DNA from: Ptychodera flava
Lineage: Eukaryota > Hemichordata > Enteropneusta > Ptychoderidae
Assembly: GCF_041260155.1 (NCBI RefSeq)
Contig: NW_027248372.1
Coordinates: forward strand, 384,501-448,500
Direction: 5' to 3'
DNA length: 64,000 nucleotides
The notes beneath the pieces are model-generated. The model ran no database searches. It had not been told where the DNA came from and was given only the letters and a program-made list of their open reading frames with translations. Positions 46,880 to 58,578 of this stretch are shown piece by piece; within the stretch, counting starts at the first letter, position 1, and each line of letters starts with the position of its first letter. Both the position numbers and the translations under genes were made by a program.

Positions 46880-47535
46880 ATATTAAAAGTGAAAAGTAGA
46901 CTAATGCTCTTAATGCTCTTAATCTCGCAAATCACCTCTGTTGTGGTTCATTCGTTTATATAAATAAGACAAGTTGTATGTATGTACCTTATTAGTACGC
47001 AAAGTTAGCGTCATCCTCATCCCAGCTGACGCTGAAATATGACATTAGGGACGGACCATCAGATCTTGGAAGGAGGTGGTCAAAAACAGAAATAACAGAA
47101 TTTTCAGAGCAGAAAGTTAGGGGAAAAAATCTTCAAACTAGTTCGCAAAATAAAAAAAATACGAAGACAAATGCGTAAAAAAAAATCTGCAAAAGTCTTT
47201 AAAATCGTCGCGTGTGCGGGCGCTCCGTACCTCCGCCCCCCGAATGACTGAATGTAGTCTGTACATTTACACGATTTAGCCGGCTGCAACACAGAAAAAA
47301 TTATGCCACGCCCGTACATGTCAAAATCCTGCCGATATATGCAACTCTTCCCAGTGATCTAAATTAAATATTCATCGCCCAACTTTATTTGCATGCATAA
47401 TATTCCGATAGTCATGACAATGTCTGTCAATCAACAGCTTTGCCGAGACAGTGGGATCTCGAACATGTGGCATCGGGGATTGTATTGACTAAAATCGAAA
47501 CATCACAACGTGAGAGCCAGCCCTGCGTACAGGTC

Positions 47536-47590
47536 TGTGTATTCCCGGCGTTATACGGCCTCCACCACAGGCCGTATAACGCCGGGAACA
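47536..47590. mobile_element. Palindromic MITE, copy B locus
   Basis: Copy B partner of 40631-40687. The arms are closer to perfect (GGCCGTATAACGCCGGGAA). Confidence 0.8.
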
Positions 47591-47716
47591 CAAAGACGTG
47601 AGAGCGTCCTTACTCAAGCGCACTGCGTTAGCGTTCCAGATCGCGTTTGGGAGTTTGCAAGTTGTTCAAGTTTCCTGGAGATTTTCTTTATGTGAATTTT
47701 GGTTCAATATTCTTAC

Positions 47717-49757
47717 ATGGCGTTAAAAGCAACACCTACGAAGACAATCCTTGGATCGTTCTCGTAGACGTTGACTGAATGCGCAGTTTGCGGTGACACA
47801 TTGGACGCAAGGAAGAGACGATCTATCTTTTCTGATACTACGGACATTCATCGGAAGTTGCAGCAAATTTACAATCAGCCTGACGCCGGATCTACATAAA
47901 GGATCGAGTATTTGCAAGAGATGCTACGACAACGTGCAAAGTTTGTATGCTGGTCCACAGTCCTTTGTGGTGGGACCGTGGCTGGTCGGGCGAAAATGGA
48001 CGCACTTGAAAGAAATCTCAAATCCCGCCGCGGCGTTTTGCCCAATGTGACTACACGCATCTGCGCTTGCCAAGGCCCGCTGTTCGGGCAGCCGGATGCT
48101 TCCCGAAATCAGGTAGTTAGTGGGAGACTCCTGTCTGGCTAACGAGCCGCTACACGTAGCAAACGTCTTTCGCAAATAACTTCGCCATCCACCAACATCC
48201 CGAATTCGAAACGGCATAGGACGACTGTCATCGGCAAGGAAAACCACAGCAGGCGTTCAACAGCGCAGCTTTTCAGAGATGACGCAGTACAAGTGAGTCT
48301 AGTTTATTTTTCCAGTTTATATTTATTACATTGCTTTTATCGCTCAACGCTAATAACCATACAAATGAAGTTCAAGCCAACCAGTAAAAACTGTTACAAC
48401 AAGGATTTGTCTTCAACGTCAATCCCTTTACACTGTATACCTGTATCTCCACAGCTGAAATTGAATCAAGAGCCGAAATGTTACCATGTCAGCGGACAAA
48501 TTGAAGACTTAGTGATCTTGAAGTAACTTATGAGACGAAATTTCAAGAAGTTTGCGTCAGAAATACTGGTGTGTCCGGAAGTTTAAGAGGAAGTAATCAA
48601 CAGAGTGGTGTACGAAGCTGCAAGCGAATGTCAGAAATTATGTTCTGACAAGAATATGTCTATCCTTAGAGGATGTGGGCCAGATGACCTGACGTCACTT
48701 ACCTGGAGTTCAATTCTTGATGAATGGAACAAAAGGGCACCGTTGTTCAATCAGTTTTTGACCAGCTGCAGTAAGTTTGTAAGTGTGAAATCTTAAGGAA
48801 TTATAACCCTGTTTGCAGATAAAATTAGTTTTGATAATTTAAAATTTGTGATTAATTTAAATCAAAATTTGGAAGTAAGGATGTTTCCAGACAGGGAATG
48901 TATAATTATTGTGAGTTGTGTTACAACAACTATTGTTTCTCAGCTACCAACATTCACACCTTTGTATGACACTAAGTGCATCAGCATTGTTATTTCACAA
49001 TGGATGACAGGAAGTATATAAAGTCTTCACAGGGGCTGCAGGTATGAAAGCAAGCATAAGCATGACGTTTATTTTATTTCAATAGCAAAGATTTTTTTTC
49101 ATTCTAGAAAATATATAACCAACGTTAAATGGCTTACAGAACAAAATGAAAATAGGGGTATTACATCTAATTTGCAATGACAAATTATTCTTTCAAAACC
49201 TTACTTAATTTTTTTTTATTTTTTAAAAAGGTACGTCAATTGGAAACTCAATGACGGTTAATAAGAGACACTGCAAAATTACAATGGCTAGCAGTCTACT
49301 ACTGCTTGCTCGGTCTCACAAAATGAATGCGGCACAGTACTTGAAGAGTCTCATCATGGCTGGTTCAAACTGTGAATCTATGGCAAGTATATGATACATA
49401 CCTTTTTGTTGTTATTCAATCACGATGCTTTAATCGTGTGTGTGCTAATGGTTGTGTGTGTATGTGCCTGCGTGCGTGCATGTTTGTCACTCTGTGTCTG
49501 AGTATATAAATGCCTAATACCTATTTTCTTTTATTGTAGAGCTGCAGCCAATTTAACAGCATTGGTCTGTGTATGTCATATCGCCGTACTCAAGCAAAGC
49601 TGAAAGCATTTTCTTCAGTATTTGACAACCCAGTTTATCAGTGGAAATATGCAGTACAGGGCAATGAGTCTACATGTGCTGAAGTCAATAATAATGAATA
49701 TACTGATGAAGATACAGTAATTGTGTACAGAGTCTGGAAAAATCTCCCTCTGAAGTA
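47717..49757 (+). pseudogene. DUF6589-like gene 5' exons with N-terminal CxxC domain, copy B
   Basis: Same exon order as copy A. It retains the full N-terminal domain (CAVCGDTLDARKRRSIFS, HRKLQQIYNQPD, SICKRCYDNVQSLY) but has a stop near codon 17 and a change of frame before the second Cys pair. A 32-base segment between GCTGGTC direct repeats (about 47950-47990) is extra relative to A. The later block reads ILRGCGPDDLTSLTWS, with cleaner splice ends (TTATTGTAG acceptor near 49539). The zinc-knuckle LINE follows from about 49930. Confidence 0.5.
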
Positions 49758-49929
49758 ATACAGGTCGTCGCACACAGTGAAGAAATCTCAACAACAGCAG
49801 AAAAAACTGTGTGCTTTGACCTTGAAAAAGTTGAACATCCTGGCGTAAGACAGATTACGAAAAGACCAGTCTTCCATTAAGCATTCTCCGCTTCAGTTGT
49901 TATACTGGTGACGTGTGTGAACGTGAACT

Positions 49930-50950
49930 GTTTTTTTTCTGCCATAGGGGGCGCGTGGCTTGTTGAAAGGGTACGTTTTTCCCCTTCTTTTTCGTGATAA
50001 ATTGGTTTCATTTTATTTCTAGTGATGTTTGGTCCTAGGCCTGCATCTCGTATGAGTTGGGACTTGACTTTTGACTTTCGAAGTTTCGGTTGAAGTGAAA
50101 GAGGTGTTCAAGAAGTTGAAAGATGTTGGTGTCGATGTTGCGACCCACGTGAAAGCCGTTCAACGGCTTCTCGGTAGCAAGTTTGATATCACTTTTCGAC
50201 ACAGTTTTTGAAACGCATGTTTGCTCAGAAATTGTCAGGATGTGAAGGTGCGTCTGTACATGCCTATGAAGATACGACAATTGTCACGGCCTTGTATATT
50301 GATAATGAATTCGACGACAATTATGTGCGTCAGACGTGTTAAATCAATATGGGGAGGTCCAAGCTTCCCGTAAATGTGTGTATGCGGACCATCCACAAGT
50401 ATTTAATGGTATAAGACAGTATCGAATGAAGTTGACTCAGAATATTCCTGAGGTAATAAGAATTGGGAATAGAAATGTGCAGGGGATGTTCTATGCAGGG
50501 CAACCTAAAACGTGTTTCAAATGCGGTAGATTTGGTCATATGAGTAAAGATTGTCGTGACATAAAAGTTCAGAGATTGGGCACTCTGCCAAGAACTGTAA
50601 GAATGCTCTAGAGTGCACCATCTGTGGGGAAACTTGCCACGTCTTTAGAAATCGCTCCTTGCCATTCGCCTGCAAAGATTCAATATCTAAGTCTTGGACA
50701 TCCGCGGCCTCCGAGCCATCTGCTGCTCCTCGTAGAGACGTACCATATCAGGCGGCTTCGGAGGAAGGCAGGACAGAAACAGTAGGTTCTGATGACAAAA
50801 ATGACGAGCAGGTTAGTAACATTTCGGGAAGCGACATGGAATGTGGTAATGATAAAGTAAATTCTGAGGTGGATTTTTTAGATTTTGGTACAGAACCTGA
50901 TGAAGATGACCGACTTGCCACGTCACAAGGTGACCTCGATGACGAGGTAA
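49930..50950 (+). mobile_element. Zinc-knuckle LINE, ORF1 region, copy B1
   Basis: Copy B partner of A1, without the mini-hairpin. It has an intact first knuckle (CFKCGRFGHMSKDC). It stops at DLDDE, where it meets a minus-strand RT fragment of another LINE. Confidence 0.75.
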
Positions 50951-52250
50951 GTCCTTCAGTAAGTCCTTGCTGACATGTTATACAAGTTTTGCCCTGCGAG
51001 TACATGGAACGTAATACAGTCAACACTTTTCCGTGAATCCCATACGAAATCAGCCTGTGCCACAACATGTCGTGATTGACTCTGTCAAACGCTTTTGAGA
51101 AGTCGACAAAAACTACATAAAAACGGCCTCCTCTGATAGAAATATACTTTTGTACAAAAGCTTGCAAACAGAAAATTTGGTCGATTGTGGAGTAACCTTT
51201 CCTGAACCCTGCTTGTGCTTCAGTAATAATATTGTTTTCAGATGCCCATTTAACAAGTCGAGTGTTTAAAATTTTGTGAAAAATTTGCTGCATACAGATA
51301 ACAAGGAGATGCCTCTGTAGTTGTTTACATCTGTTGTAGACCCTTTCTTATGCAAAGGACATATAATCCCCTTACACCATTCTTCGGGGTAAACACCAGA
51401 GTCAAGTATGATATTGAAAAGTTGACAGAGCAATGGAACTAAAATATTTACAGAGTGTTTAAATATTTCTGCAACAAAACCATCTGGACCGGGTGCTTTG
51501 TTATTTGGAAAATTTTTGATGGCTTCTAATACTTCGACCTCTGAAATTACTCTATTTACAGCAGGTGGAGAATTTTCAACACATAATGAACATTCCTGAT
51601 CGTGGTTATGTAAATCACTCTGAATGGATTCATTGAACTCGTGATCAATTTGAATATTTCCTTCAACATGCAACAATTGTTTAAAATAATCAAACCATTT
51701 ACAGGGTGGTATTTTTGACTGAGACCCACAAGAATAGCCACGCAACTTCTTTACAGTACGCCAGAAACCCTGGGAATTTTTGCACTGCTCAACAAGTAAA
51801 TCCTTTTGCTTATTCTGGTACAACTTTGGTTTGGTTTTGCACAGGCTTTTACACTGATTTCTAGCCAATTTGTAATCGGCAAGATCTTCATCCTTGTTTG
51901 AATTACGAAATTTCTGCAAAAAGGAAAATTTACAATCCCTAAGGACTTTACAATCCTCATCCCACGAGGGTTCGACTGTATTTCTTGTTGATCTCGAGTT
52001 GCTACCACCAACTTTTGATTTGAGATCACTACATGCCTCAGACATAATAACATCAAATAAATAAAGAGCACTATTTACATTTTTACTTTCGATTTCAGTT
52101 GCAAATTCTCCCAGAAGGTGCAGTGTCTTATCACTCTGCAAATGTGTTAAAACTGAGTCAGCCATGTCAGGTTTCCATGAATATCTATAATAAGGTGAAA
52201 CACTATTGTTCCTGCCAGTGTCCAGATCTATGCCAGTATTTACAGAAAAA
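50951..52250 (-). mobile_element. Minus-strand LINE reverse-transcriptase fragment
   Basis: Read on -, it starts near YYRYSWKPDMADS and passes through AIKNFPNNKAPGPDGF, PLHKKGSTTDVNNYRGISLL, AGFRKGYSTIDQIF and FVDFSKAFDRVNHDMLW, the front half of a LINE RT. It ends before the catalytic YADD box. One frame change lies near 51290. The missing downstream half means this is not a simple 5'-truncated insertion. Its endonuclease half may be the + strand fragment at 59673-60350. Confidence 0.8.
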
Positions 52251-52402
52251 GATAAGTGACAGTGGTCACGTGGTCACGTGACTGTATGCAGAGAAGAAGT
52301 TCGTGCACGTCGTCTCCTGAAATGTTGCAAAATTTTCAGTTTAATCACTGTGACTTTTTGTGTTAAATTAAGTGCAAAAGCTTCATAAACGGAACTGAAA
52401 TA

Positions 52403-53563
52403 ATGGGCGTCAGTATTGAAGCGTGGAGAGCAGTAGTTGGAGGTTTTTGCCACCCGAAAAGTTGGCGTTCTGTGTCACTTGATCGCTACTCGCCCAACGC
52501 TACGTGGACCCCAGTCAACGAATTTTACTACAGGTGTGTATGCAGCTTCATTGTTGTCAGCTATGTACTGCTTGCTGCGCATGGTCTTGTCACCACTCTT
52601 CAATGCTTGCAAACGTGGCTGGAAAATTCTGGCAGAATTGACATGCAAGTTGGCATTGAAACGTTCGTATTCTGTTCACAAAAACAAGTCGCTGAAGATG
52701 AACTGGAACAGTTAAATTATGTTACAACTGCCGTATGTGAAGCTGTAACTACACCTGAAGTTTTCCGTTTACTACAATTGAGTGGTGACGTGGAGTTGAA
52801 TCCCGGCCCTTTGACAAGAAAGCAAGCCACTATCTCCACCACCGGTTCTCTCATACCACCAATGGCAAGTAAAACGTCAAGTGTTGACTCTGAAAGTACT
52901 CAAATCATGGACATACTGGTGGATATTCAAAGGGAAATGAAGAGCCTACGACGTGATATGAAAGCTGACTTAAATGACGTAAGAACAGAAATGGGAAATA
53001 TTAGCGAGTCTGTATCGACATTAAGAGAAAATTATCAGAAATTACTAGAAGAAAACAAAGTGTTTAGACAGAGAATTGACCGCTTGGAATTGGGATGTGA
53101 TAGACTGAGGGGACACACTAGAAACAACTTGATATTTGAAGGTATTCCCGAAAATGAAGACCGTCGAGAGACTTGGGAGGAAAGTGAACAAAAAGTGCGT
53201 AAGCTGTTAGAGGATGAAATAAATATAGAAAATGCGTCTGACGACTCTATCATCGGTATAGAAAGAGCCCATCGTCTCCCTGGCCGTGCTGGTAATCACC
53301 CTCGAAGAATTATAGTAAAATTTCTTTCATACAAAGTTCGCTCAGCAATTTTACAGAAAGGTCGAGCACTTCTAAAAGGCACAAGTTACAAAGTTAAAGA
53401 GGATTTTTCTCCCTTAGTCCGTGCGAAACGACGAAATTTAACTCCGTATCTACAGAAAGCCATTGAAGATGGGAAGAGGGCTACATTGATATATGACACG
53501 TTACTTGTAGAGGGAGAAAGGTTCAAATTCGATGAGGTAACACAGAACATTGTCAAGTTATAG
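52403..53563 (+). CDS. LINE ORF1 with N-terminal 2A peptide and L1-type RNA-binding domain
   Basis: Intact 386-aa frame. Residues 1-127 are a leader with a hydrophobic stretch (FIVVSYVLLAAHGLV, about 49-63). GDVELNPGP (128-136) is a 2A motif matching DxExNPGP, which in known examples causes ribosome skipping between G and P. This would release the leader from the rest. Residues about 165-225 form a heptad-rich coiled coil (MKSLRRDMKADLNDVR). From about 240, NNLIFEGIPE, IERAHRLPG and RRIIVKFLSY follow the RRM-like and C-terminal domains of L1 ORF1p. 2A motifs are known in LINEs of sea urchins, lancelets and molluscs. The upstream distance of 150 bp fits a 5' UTR. Confidence 0.88.
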   Translation: MGVSIEAWRAVVGGFCHPKSWRSVSLDRYSPNATWTPVNEFYYRCVCSFIVVSYVLLAAHGLVTTLQCLQTWLENSGRIDMQVGIETFVFCSQKQVAEDELEQLNYVTTAVCEAVTTPEVFRLLQLSGDVELNPGPLTRKQATISTTGSLIPPMASKTSSVDSESTQIMDILVDIQREMKSLRRDMKADLNDVRTEMGNISESVSTLRENYQKLLEENKVFRQRIDRLELGCDRLRGHTRNNLIFEGIPENEDRRETWEESEQKVRKLLEDEINIENASDDSIIGIERAHRLPGRAGNHPRRIIVKFLSYKVRSAILQKGRALLKGTSYKVKEDFSPLVRAKRRNLTPYLQKAIEDGKRATLIYDTLLVEGERFKFDEVTQNIVKL

Positions 53564-53639
53564 AGGTTCGGCCAGGCCCAAAGTACACGAAGACACGAAG
53601 TAATTAAAAAGACGGAGAAAGCAACACTGTCGCTGGTCT

Positions 53640-55170
53640 CATGGAACGCAAACGGACTAAAGAAATATACTAACGACTATCGAATCCTTAATTTTTTGTC
53701 TAATTATGATATATATATTTTGTGAAACTTCTCCGCCGGAATTTTATAAAATGTTCTGGGCAAGTCTTGGGCCATGTGTCGTCCGGTCTTTAAATCAAGC
53801 ATTCCAAGCGGGTGAATTTTCAATATCTCAGAAACAAGGTGTCATCACATGTTTACCTAAGCCGAATAAAGACAGGCAGCTGTTGAAAAATTGGCGGCCA
53901 ATAACATTGCTGAACACTGAATATAAAATAGCTTCATCTGCCTTGGCAAATAGAATGAAAAAGGTCTTGCCAAAGATTATTCACGAAAACCAGAAGGGAT
54001 TTTTAAAAGGCCGTTTTATTGGAGAAAATACACGTCTTGTCTATGATATTTTATCAACTGCTAAAACGAAAGAGTTGCCGGGTCTACTGCTGTTGCTTGA
54101 TTTCGAAAAAGCATTTGACTCAATAGAATGGGATTACATGCTTAAAGCATTAAAATATTTTAACTTTGGAGATAATTTTTGTAAATGGATTGAAGTCAGC
54201 TATACAAATATAAGCAGCTGTGTTATAAACAACGGAAGTTTTTCTTCTTTTTTCACCTACACAGAGGAGTACGGCAGGGAGATCCTCTCTCACCGTATCT
54301 TTTTATTACCGCAGTCGAACTGTTAGCAATAGCCTTCAGAAAATCTCGTCTTATCAAAGGAATTCAAATAAAAAGAAAATCATTTTTATTGGGGCAGTAT
54401 GCAGACGACGCCTTTCTGTTTCTAGATGGGTCTGAGAGATCTTTGAAAGAAACACTGCTCATATTAAATCGTTTTTCAAAAATTTCTGGGCTTTGCCCAA
54501 ATTTTGATAAAACCAAAGCAGTTTGGATTGGGTCAAAAATTCACTGTGGAGAAAAAATTGAAACAGAACAAAATATACTCTGGATAGATGAACCGTTCAC
54601 ACTTCTGGGAATTATCTTCGATGCGGAATTAATGAGATGCGAAGAGCTAAACTACATTCCTGCGGTCAATAAAATAATTCGACTGTTAAATTGCTGGGCA
54701 AGAAGGGCACTAACACTGTGTGGGAAAATATGTGTAATCAAAACGCTAGCTGTGCCAATGCTCATTCACATTATGCAGATTCTACCCAAAATGTCCACAG
54801 TTTTAATGAAAAAGTTAAATGATGCATTTTCTAATTTCATATGGAATGGCAAAAGAGCAAAAGTGAACCGGCTAAGATTGAGCTGTGATATACAAAATGG
54901 AGGATTAAATATGACAGATATTTCTACGCTTGCCGATTCTCTCCACATAGCATGGATATATCGATTAATGAATGAAAAACAATGTCAATGGAAAGAATGG
55001 TTTCAATCAGTTAGTAATTTATGCGGGAATTGTTTGCAATTTATGACTCTAACTCACATAAAATACATTGCTCAAAATTGTTTTACCCAAAATAAATTCT
55101 GGCAAGACGTTTTGATTACGTGGTCAATTTTTATTACTGGGAATCAAGAAATTAATAGTAATACACCCAC
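53640..55170 (+). pseudogene. LINE ORF2, N-terminal and RT part
   Basis: Opens with the endonuclease start LVSWNANGLKKYTNDY, then jumps to SPPEFYKMFW of the RT, so the endonuclease is gone. The RT has QGVITCLPKPNKD, NWRPITLLNTEYKIAS, NQKGFLKGRFIGEN, LLDFEKAFDSIEWDY and QYADDAFLF (catalytic YADD). A one-base slip in an ATATAT run (about 53710) and another at about 54262 break the frame. The reading continues beyond the foldback at 58579. Confidence 0.85.
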
Positions 55171-56649
55171 TACGGCGCGCCAAATGTTTCAAAAATATTT
55201 ATCGATTCGGTGCAAAAATAAACTGTCTTTCTCGATTGAAATAAAAATTAGGTGTCATTACGGAAGGAAATAAGTAAGAAAAGTATAATTAAAAACCAAA
55301 AGACAGAAATGTCATTTAATACTTCATTTTAACTTGAGAATATTCTTTAAAGCGTAATTAGGAAATAAACAATTTTAAACGATTTGAAAAAGTCATACAT
55401 CCATACCTATCGACATACATACACGTATAATAGTTCGCGTAAAAGGTGCAATTAGTGCTGATTTTACGAAAAAATTATAAGATGTTTACAGTGGTACGTA
55501 CACAAAAATCACAGGAAAATCACTAAAAACCACTAGTACCACTCGGAAAAAAAATTACAAAAAATTAAAATGTGAACCACATACAGAAAATTATAAAAGA
55601 ATCAGACAAAAAAGCCATGCATACATAAAATTATTTATGTACCTAAGAAAATTAAAAAGCAGTACGTCTCATAAAAAACGTATTGTAGATAATCAAAAAT
55701 ATAATATGAACCACCAGCCGCTTTTAACAGTAAAGAGAGAAAATCACAGAAAAAATTCGGCAGTGGTGGCTCTAGACAAAAGTGGATCTCATCTACAAAA
55801 AAAATAAAATAAAATAAAATAAAAACGAAAAAAATAAAAAAATGCCATGAACAGAGATACAAAAAAAAAACGCGTAGGCCTGTGGAAAGAAAAAAATAAA
55901 TGAGGACTCGCCACAGAAAAAAAAAAAAAAAGAAAAAAGAAAAAAAAAAAGGAAAAAAACAAGCACTCGCCACAGAAAAAAACAAGCCCGAAATTACAAT
56001 TATTTTATTCAAAAAACTCATGGTTCACGGTTCCTCCGATCGATGAATCCCCAACAGCGGGGAATCCGATCACCACATACTCCAATGTTTGACGAAATAT
56101 TAATCGAGCATTTCAGTGATAACGTGACATCTGGAAACCTAGCTCTGTTTGGCTGGGCCCTGCTCTACTTGAAACCATACTTGATGAAATGAAGTGGGCA
56201 ATATCACCTAAAGAACGTCCAAGTTAACAGTGAATAGTTCCAGAGAGTCAAGTTAACTGAGCCAATTTCAGGCAGTCCACAGGTCAGATCACAAGCGAGA
56301 CGTACAACCCATGACCCTTCATAGCAACGCTGCGAACATATCGATGCCTTACGTGCGGTATGGCTGGGAGCCCACTGCAGGCCTTCCACCGAGCCGCACT
56401 GTCATCGCCGTTTGGCCTACATGATTTCTACATAGTTTTATACGTATGGTTCGATACATCGGGTTCAAATACCATGATAATAAACCACCTCGTTGTTTGC
56501 TAATTTCTCGTCTATCCTCAAAGATCACCCAAATCATGATAAAATGAATAGTTTTGAAGAAATCTGCCGCGTGTTGAGAGAACGTCCATCGCTTTCCGTG
56601 TTCGACAAGACAAGCGACGCAACTGTACAAGCCTTACCTTACGACTACG

Positions 56650-56704
56650 AGTATGGCAAGAGTGTCCGGCCTTCGCAACGCCAGACACTCTCACTATACT
56701 CGCA
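56650..56704. repeat. Hairpin repeat inside the foldback element
   Basis: GAGTATGGCAAGAGTGTCCGG pairs with CCAGACACTCTCACTATACTC. Related to the hairpin at 23603-23684. Confidence 0.65.
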
Positions 56705-56825
56705 GGGCTAGACAGGCACATACACGACATGTCGATCCCCATTGCAGAAATCTTTATATCCACACAGTCCAATATATGGAGCTACGATATTTGTGCAGTA
56801 GCCTATACATAGCTCTTGGTGGCAG

Positions 56826-56918
56826 GGCAGGGCTGTGAGTTACCGGCGTTATACGGCCTGGCCGTATAACGCCGGTGTTATACAGCCTGGCCGTATCCGG
56901 TAACTCACAGCCCGGCCT
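56826..56918. mobile_element. Palindromic MITE inside the foldback element, copy 1
   Basis: GGGCTGTGAGTTACCGGCGT and its complement, with an internal duplicate of the GGCGTTATACGGCC arm. Confidence 0.8.
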
Positions 56919-57170
56919 TGCTGCGGTTCCGTAGCCCTACCACTCCCTTTGCTGGTTGTGTTGAGCTACAGTATACAGAGAAATAGCGGCTGCTTGATCA
57001 GTGTTTGTCAAGTCGGGCGCGTTCGCGTTCTACAGGTACTAGTGAAAACGTTGCCTCGAATTTAAACAGAGTGTTTCAGCCCGAGTATTTTTGCCTTTGC
57101 CACACTCCGTTTAGAGGCTAAACCCACGTGATACGTGTGTGGTTCGATACATAGCGGCCGCTGCTAGCTT

Positions 57171-57252
57171 TGCATGGCAGGGCTGTGTACGTGTTATCGG
57201 CGTTATACGGGAGGCCGTGTCACGCCGGTAACACACAGCCCTGCCATGCAGA
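57171..57252. mobile_element. Palindromic MITE inside the foldback element, copy 2
   Basis: TTGCATGGCAGGGCTGTG and its complement ACAGCCCTGCCATGCAGAA enclose GGCGTTATACGG. It shows that the arm extends outward to GCATGGCAGGGC, as near 25517. Confidence 0.8.
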
Positions 57253-58578
57253 ACTAGGCCGCAACGTGCTGCGTGGTATGCAATTTTACTATGCATACCC
57301 ACACGGCGGCTGCTGTGTATCGAACCACACTTAACCGTGGGCTAGCGGCAAGCCATCATTTTGTTGGGGTTTGGGCACAGACTGTCTATGGTTTGGGAAA
57401 GGCGGCCCTACACTTTACAGTGAGGGGATCGCTGGTTGCCGGCGTGTAGGCCTACTGTACTAGCGACGGGACCGCGCCGGCTGCTGGCTTACCACCTCGA
57501 GTGTACATTGGAGCGAGGGGACCGCTGGCAGCCGACGAACCACCACGAGTGTTTTGTCCACTTTTAACCAAAACTGGTAACTGTTTAATATAGAATGGGA
57601 CGTGTCGGTAACTTGGACGTCCATGAGATGATATTGAAGACTAGAAGCTGAGAGTTATCGCTGAAATACCCCAAATATCATGTCCAACATCCGAGTGTGA
57701 TGATCCCAAACCCTCTGGCATTAAACTGTAACAATCATGACGTTGACAATTATTCAATTTTCATGTTGGGCTTTTTCTGCGGGGTGTTCCACTCTGTTTT
57801 CTTTTCTCGAACGGGCCTCTTTTTTTTCTACTGAGTTTTTTTTTTTTTTTTTTTTTTGGTAACCTCTTTTTTTTTTTTTGTAACCTCGCTTTGGTGTTTT
57901 TTTCCAAGCTGACCTCGTTTTGGTTTCTTTACAGCCTCAACGCCGGCGCGATCTCGGTCGACTTTTCAATTGTGATTCTCTTTCTTTTTTTCGTCAGACC
58001 TGATGGTGGTTCGTTTTGTTTTTTGGTAATAGTGCAAGTACTATTGGTGGTTTTGTTTTTAATCATTTCAATATTTTTTGTGTGTGCTTGATTTTTTTTT
58101 CTTTTTTCCCTTATAATCAGCATTCATTGCACCTTTATATCAAATACACGTGTATGTGTACGTCAATAAGTATGGGAGTGTGGTATTTCCAAATTTTTGA
58201 AAACTTTATCTTCTCATTACGGTTTAAAGAATATTTTACAATTAAGCATTACATAACATTCTGCCCTTTTTTGCAATAATACTTTTCTCGTTTATTTTCT
58301 TCCGTAATTCCATCGAATTTTTATTTCAATCAAGAAAGACGGTTGCACGTCATCTTTATCTGTACAGGCACATTCAAATATTTAATGACATGTATTTTCA
58401 AATGAATGCTATTTTTATGAAAAGGTACATTAATAAAATGCAATGATATGGACGAAAGAACTTTTTTCTTTATTATTCATACACGTTTAAGACTTGTTTT
58501 TAGAAAGAAAATTTGATAGTTTATTTTTACTCTATGACGATAAATATTTTTGAAACATTTGGCGCGCCGTACACCCAC

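Larger units (their letters stand above)
45618..50950 (+). repeat. Large tandem duplication, copy B
   Basis: Partner of copy A. It alone contains the 46133-46316 insertion, and it lacks the four copy-A-only segments. It ends at GACGAGGTAA, where a minus-strand LINE fragment begins. Confidence 0.93.
55171..58571. mobile_element. 3.4-kb foldback element with 7-bp TSD
   Basis: Ends TACGGCGCGCCAAATGTTTC and complement start inverted arms of about 500 bp (55171 to about 55700 against about 57900-58571) with moderate divergence. Flanked by CACCCAC at 55164-55170 and 58572-58578. Taking out the element and one TSD makes the LINE ORF2 codons read on without a break (NSNTPT|QCLWLNP). The middle holds poly-A/T-rich tracts, two palindromic MITEs and a hairpin. 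No transposase is seen. Confidence 0.88.

Noticed and set aside
55635-56021. 128-codon Phe-rich minus-strand frame
   Set aside because: Produced by poly-A-rich sequence inside the foldback element.
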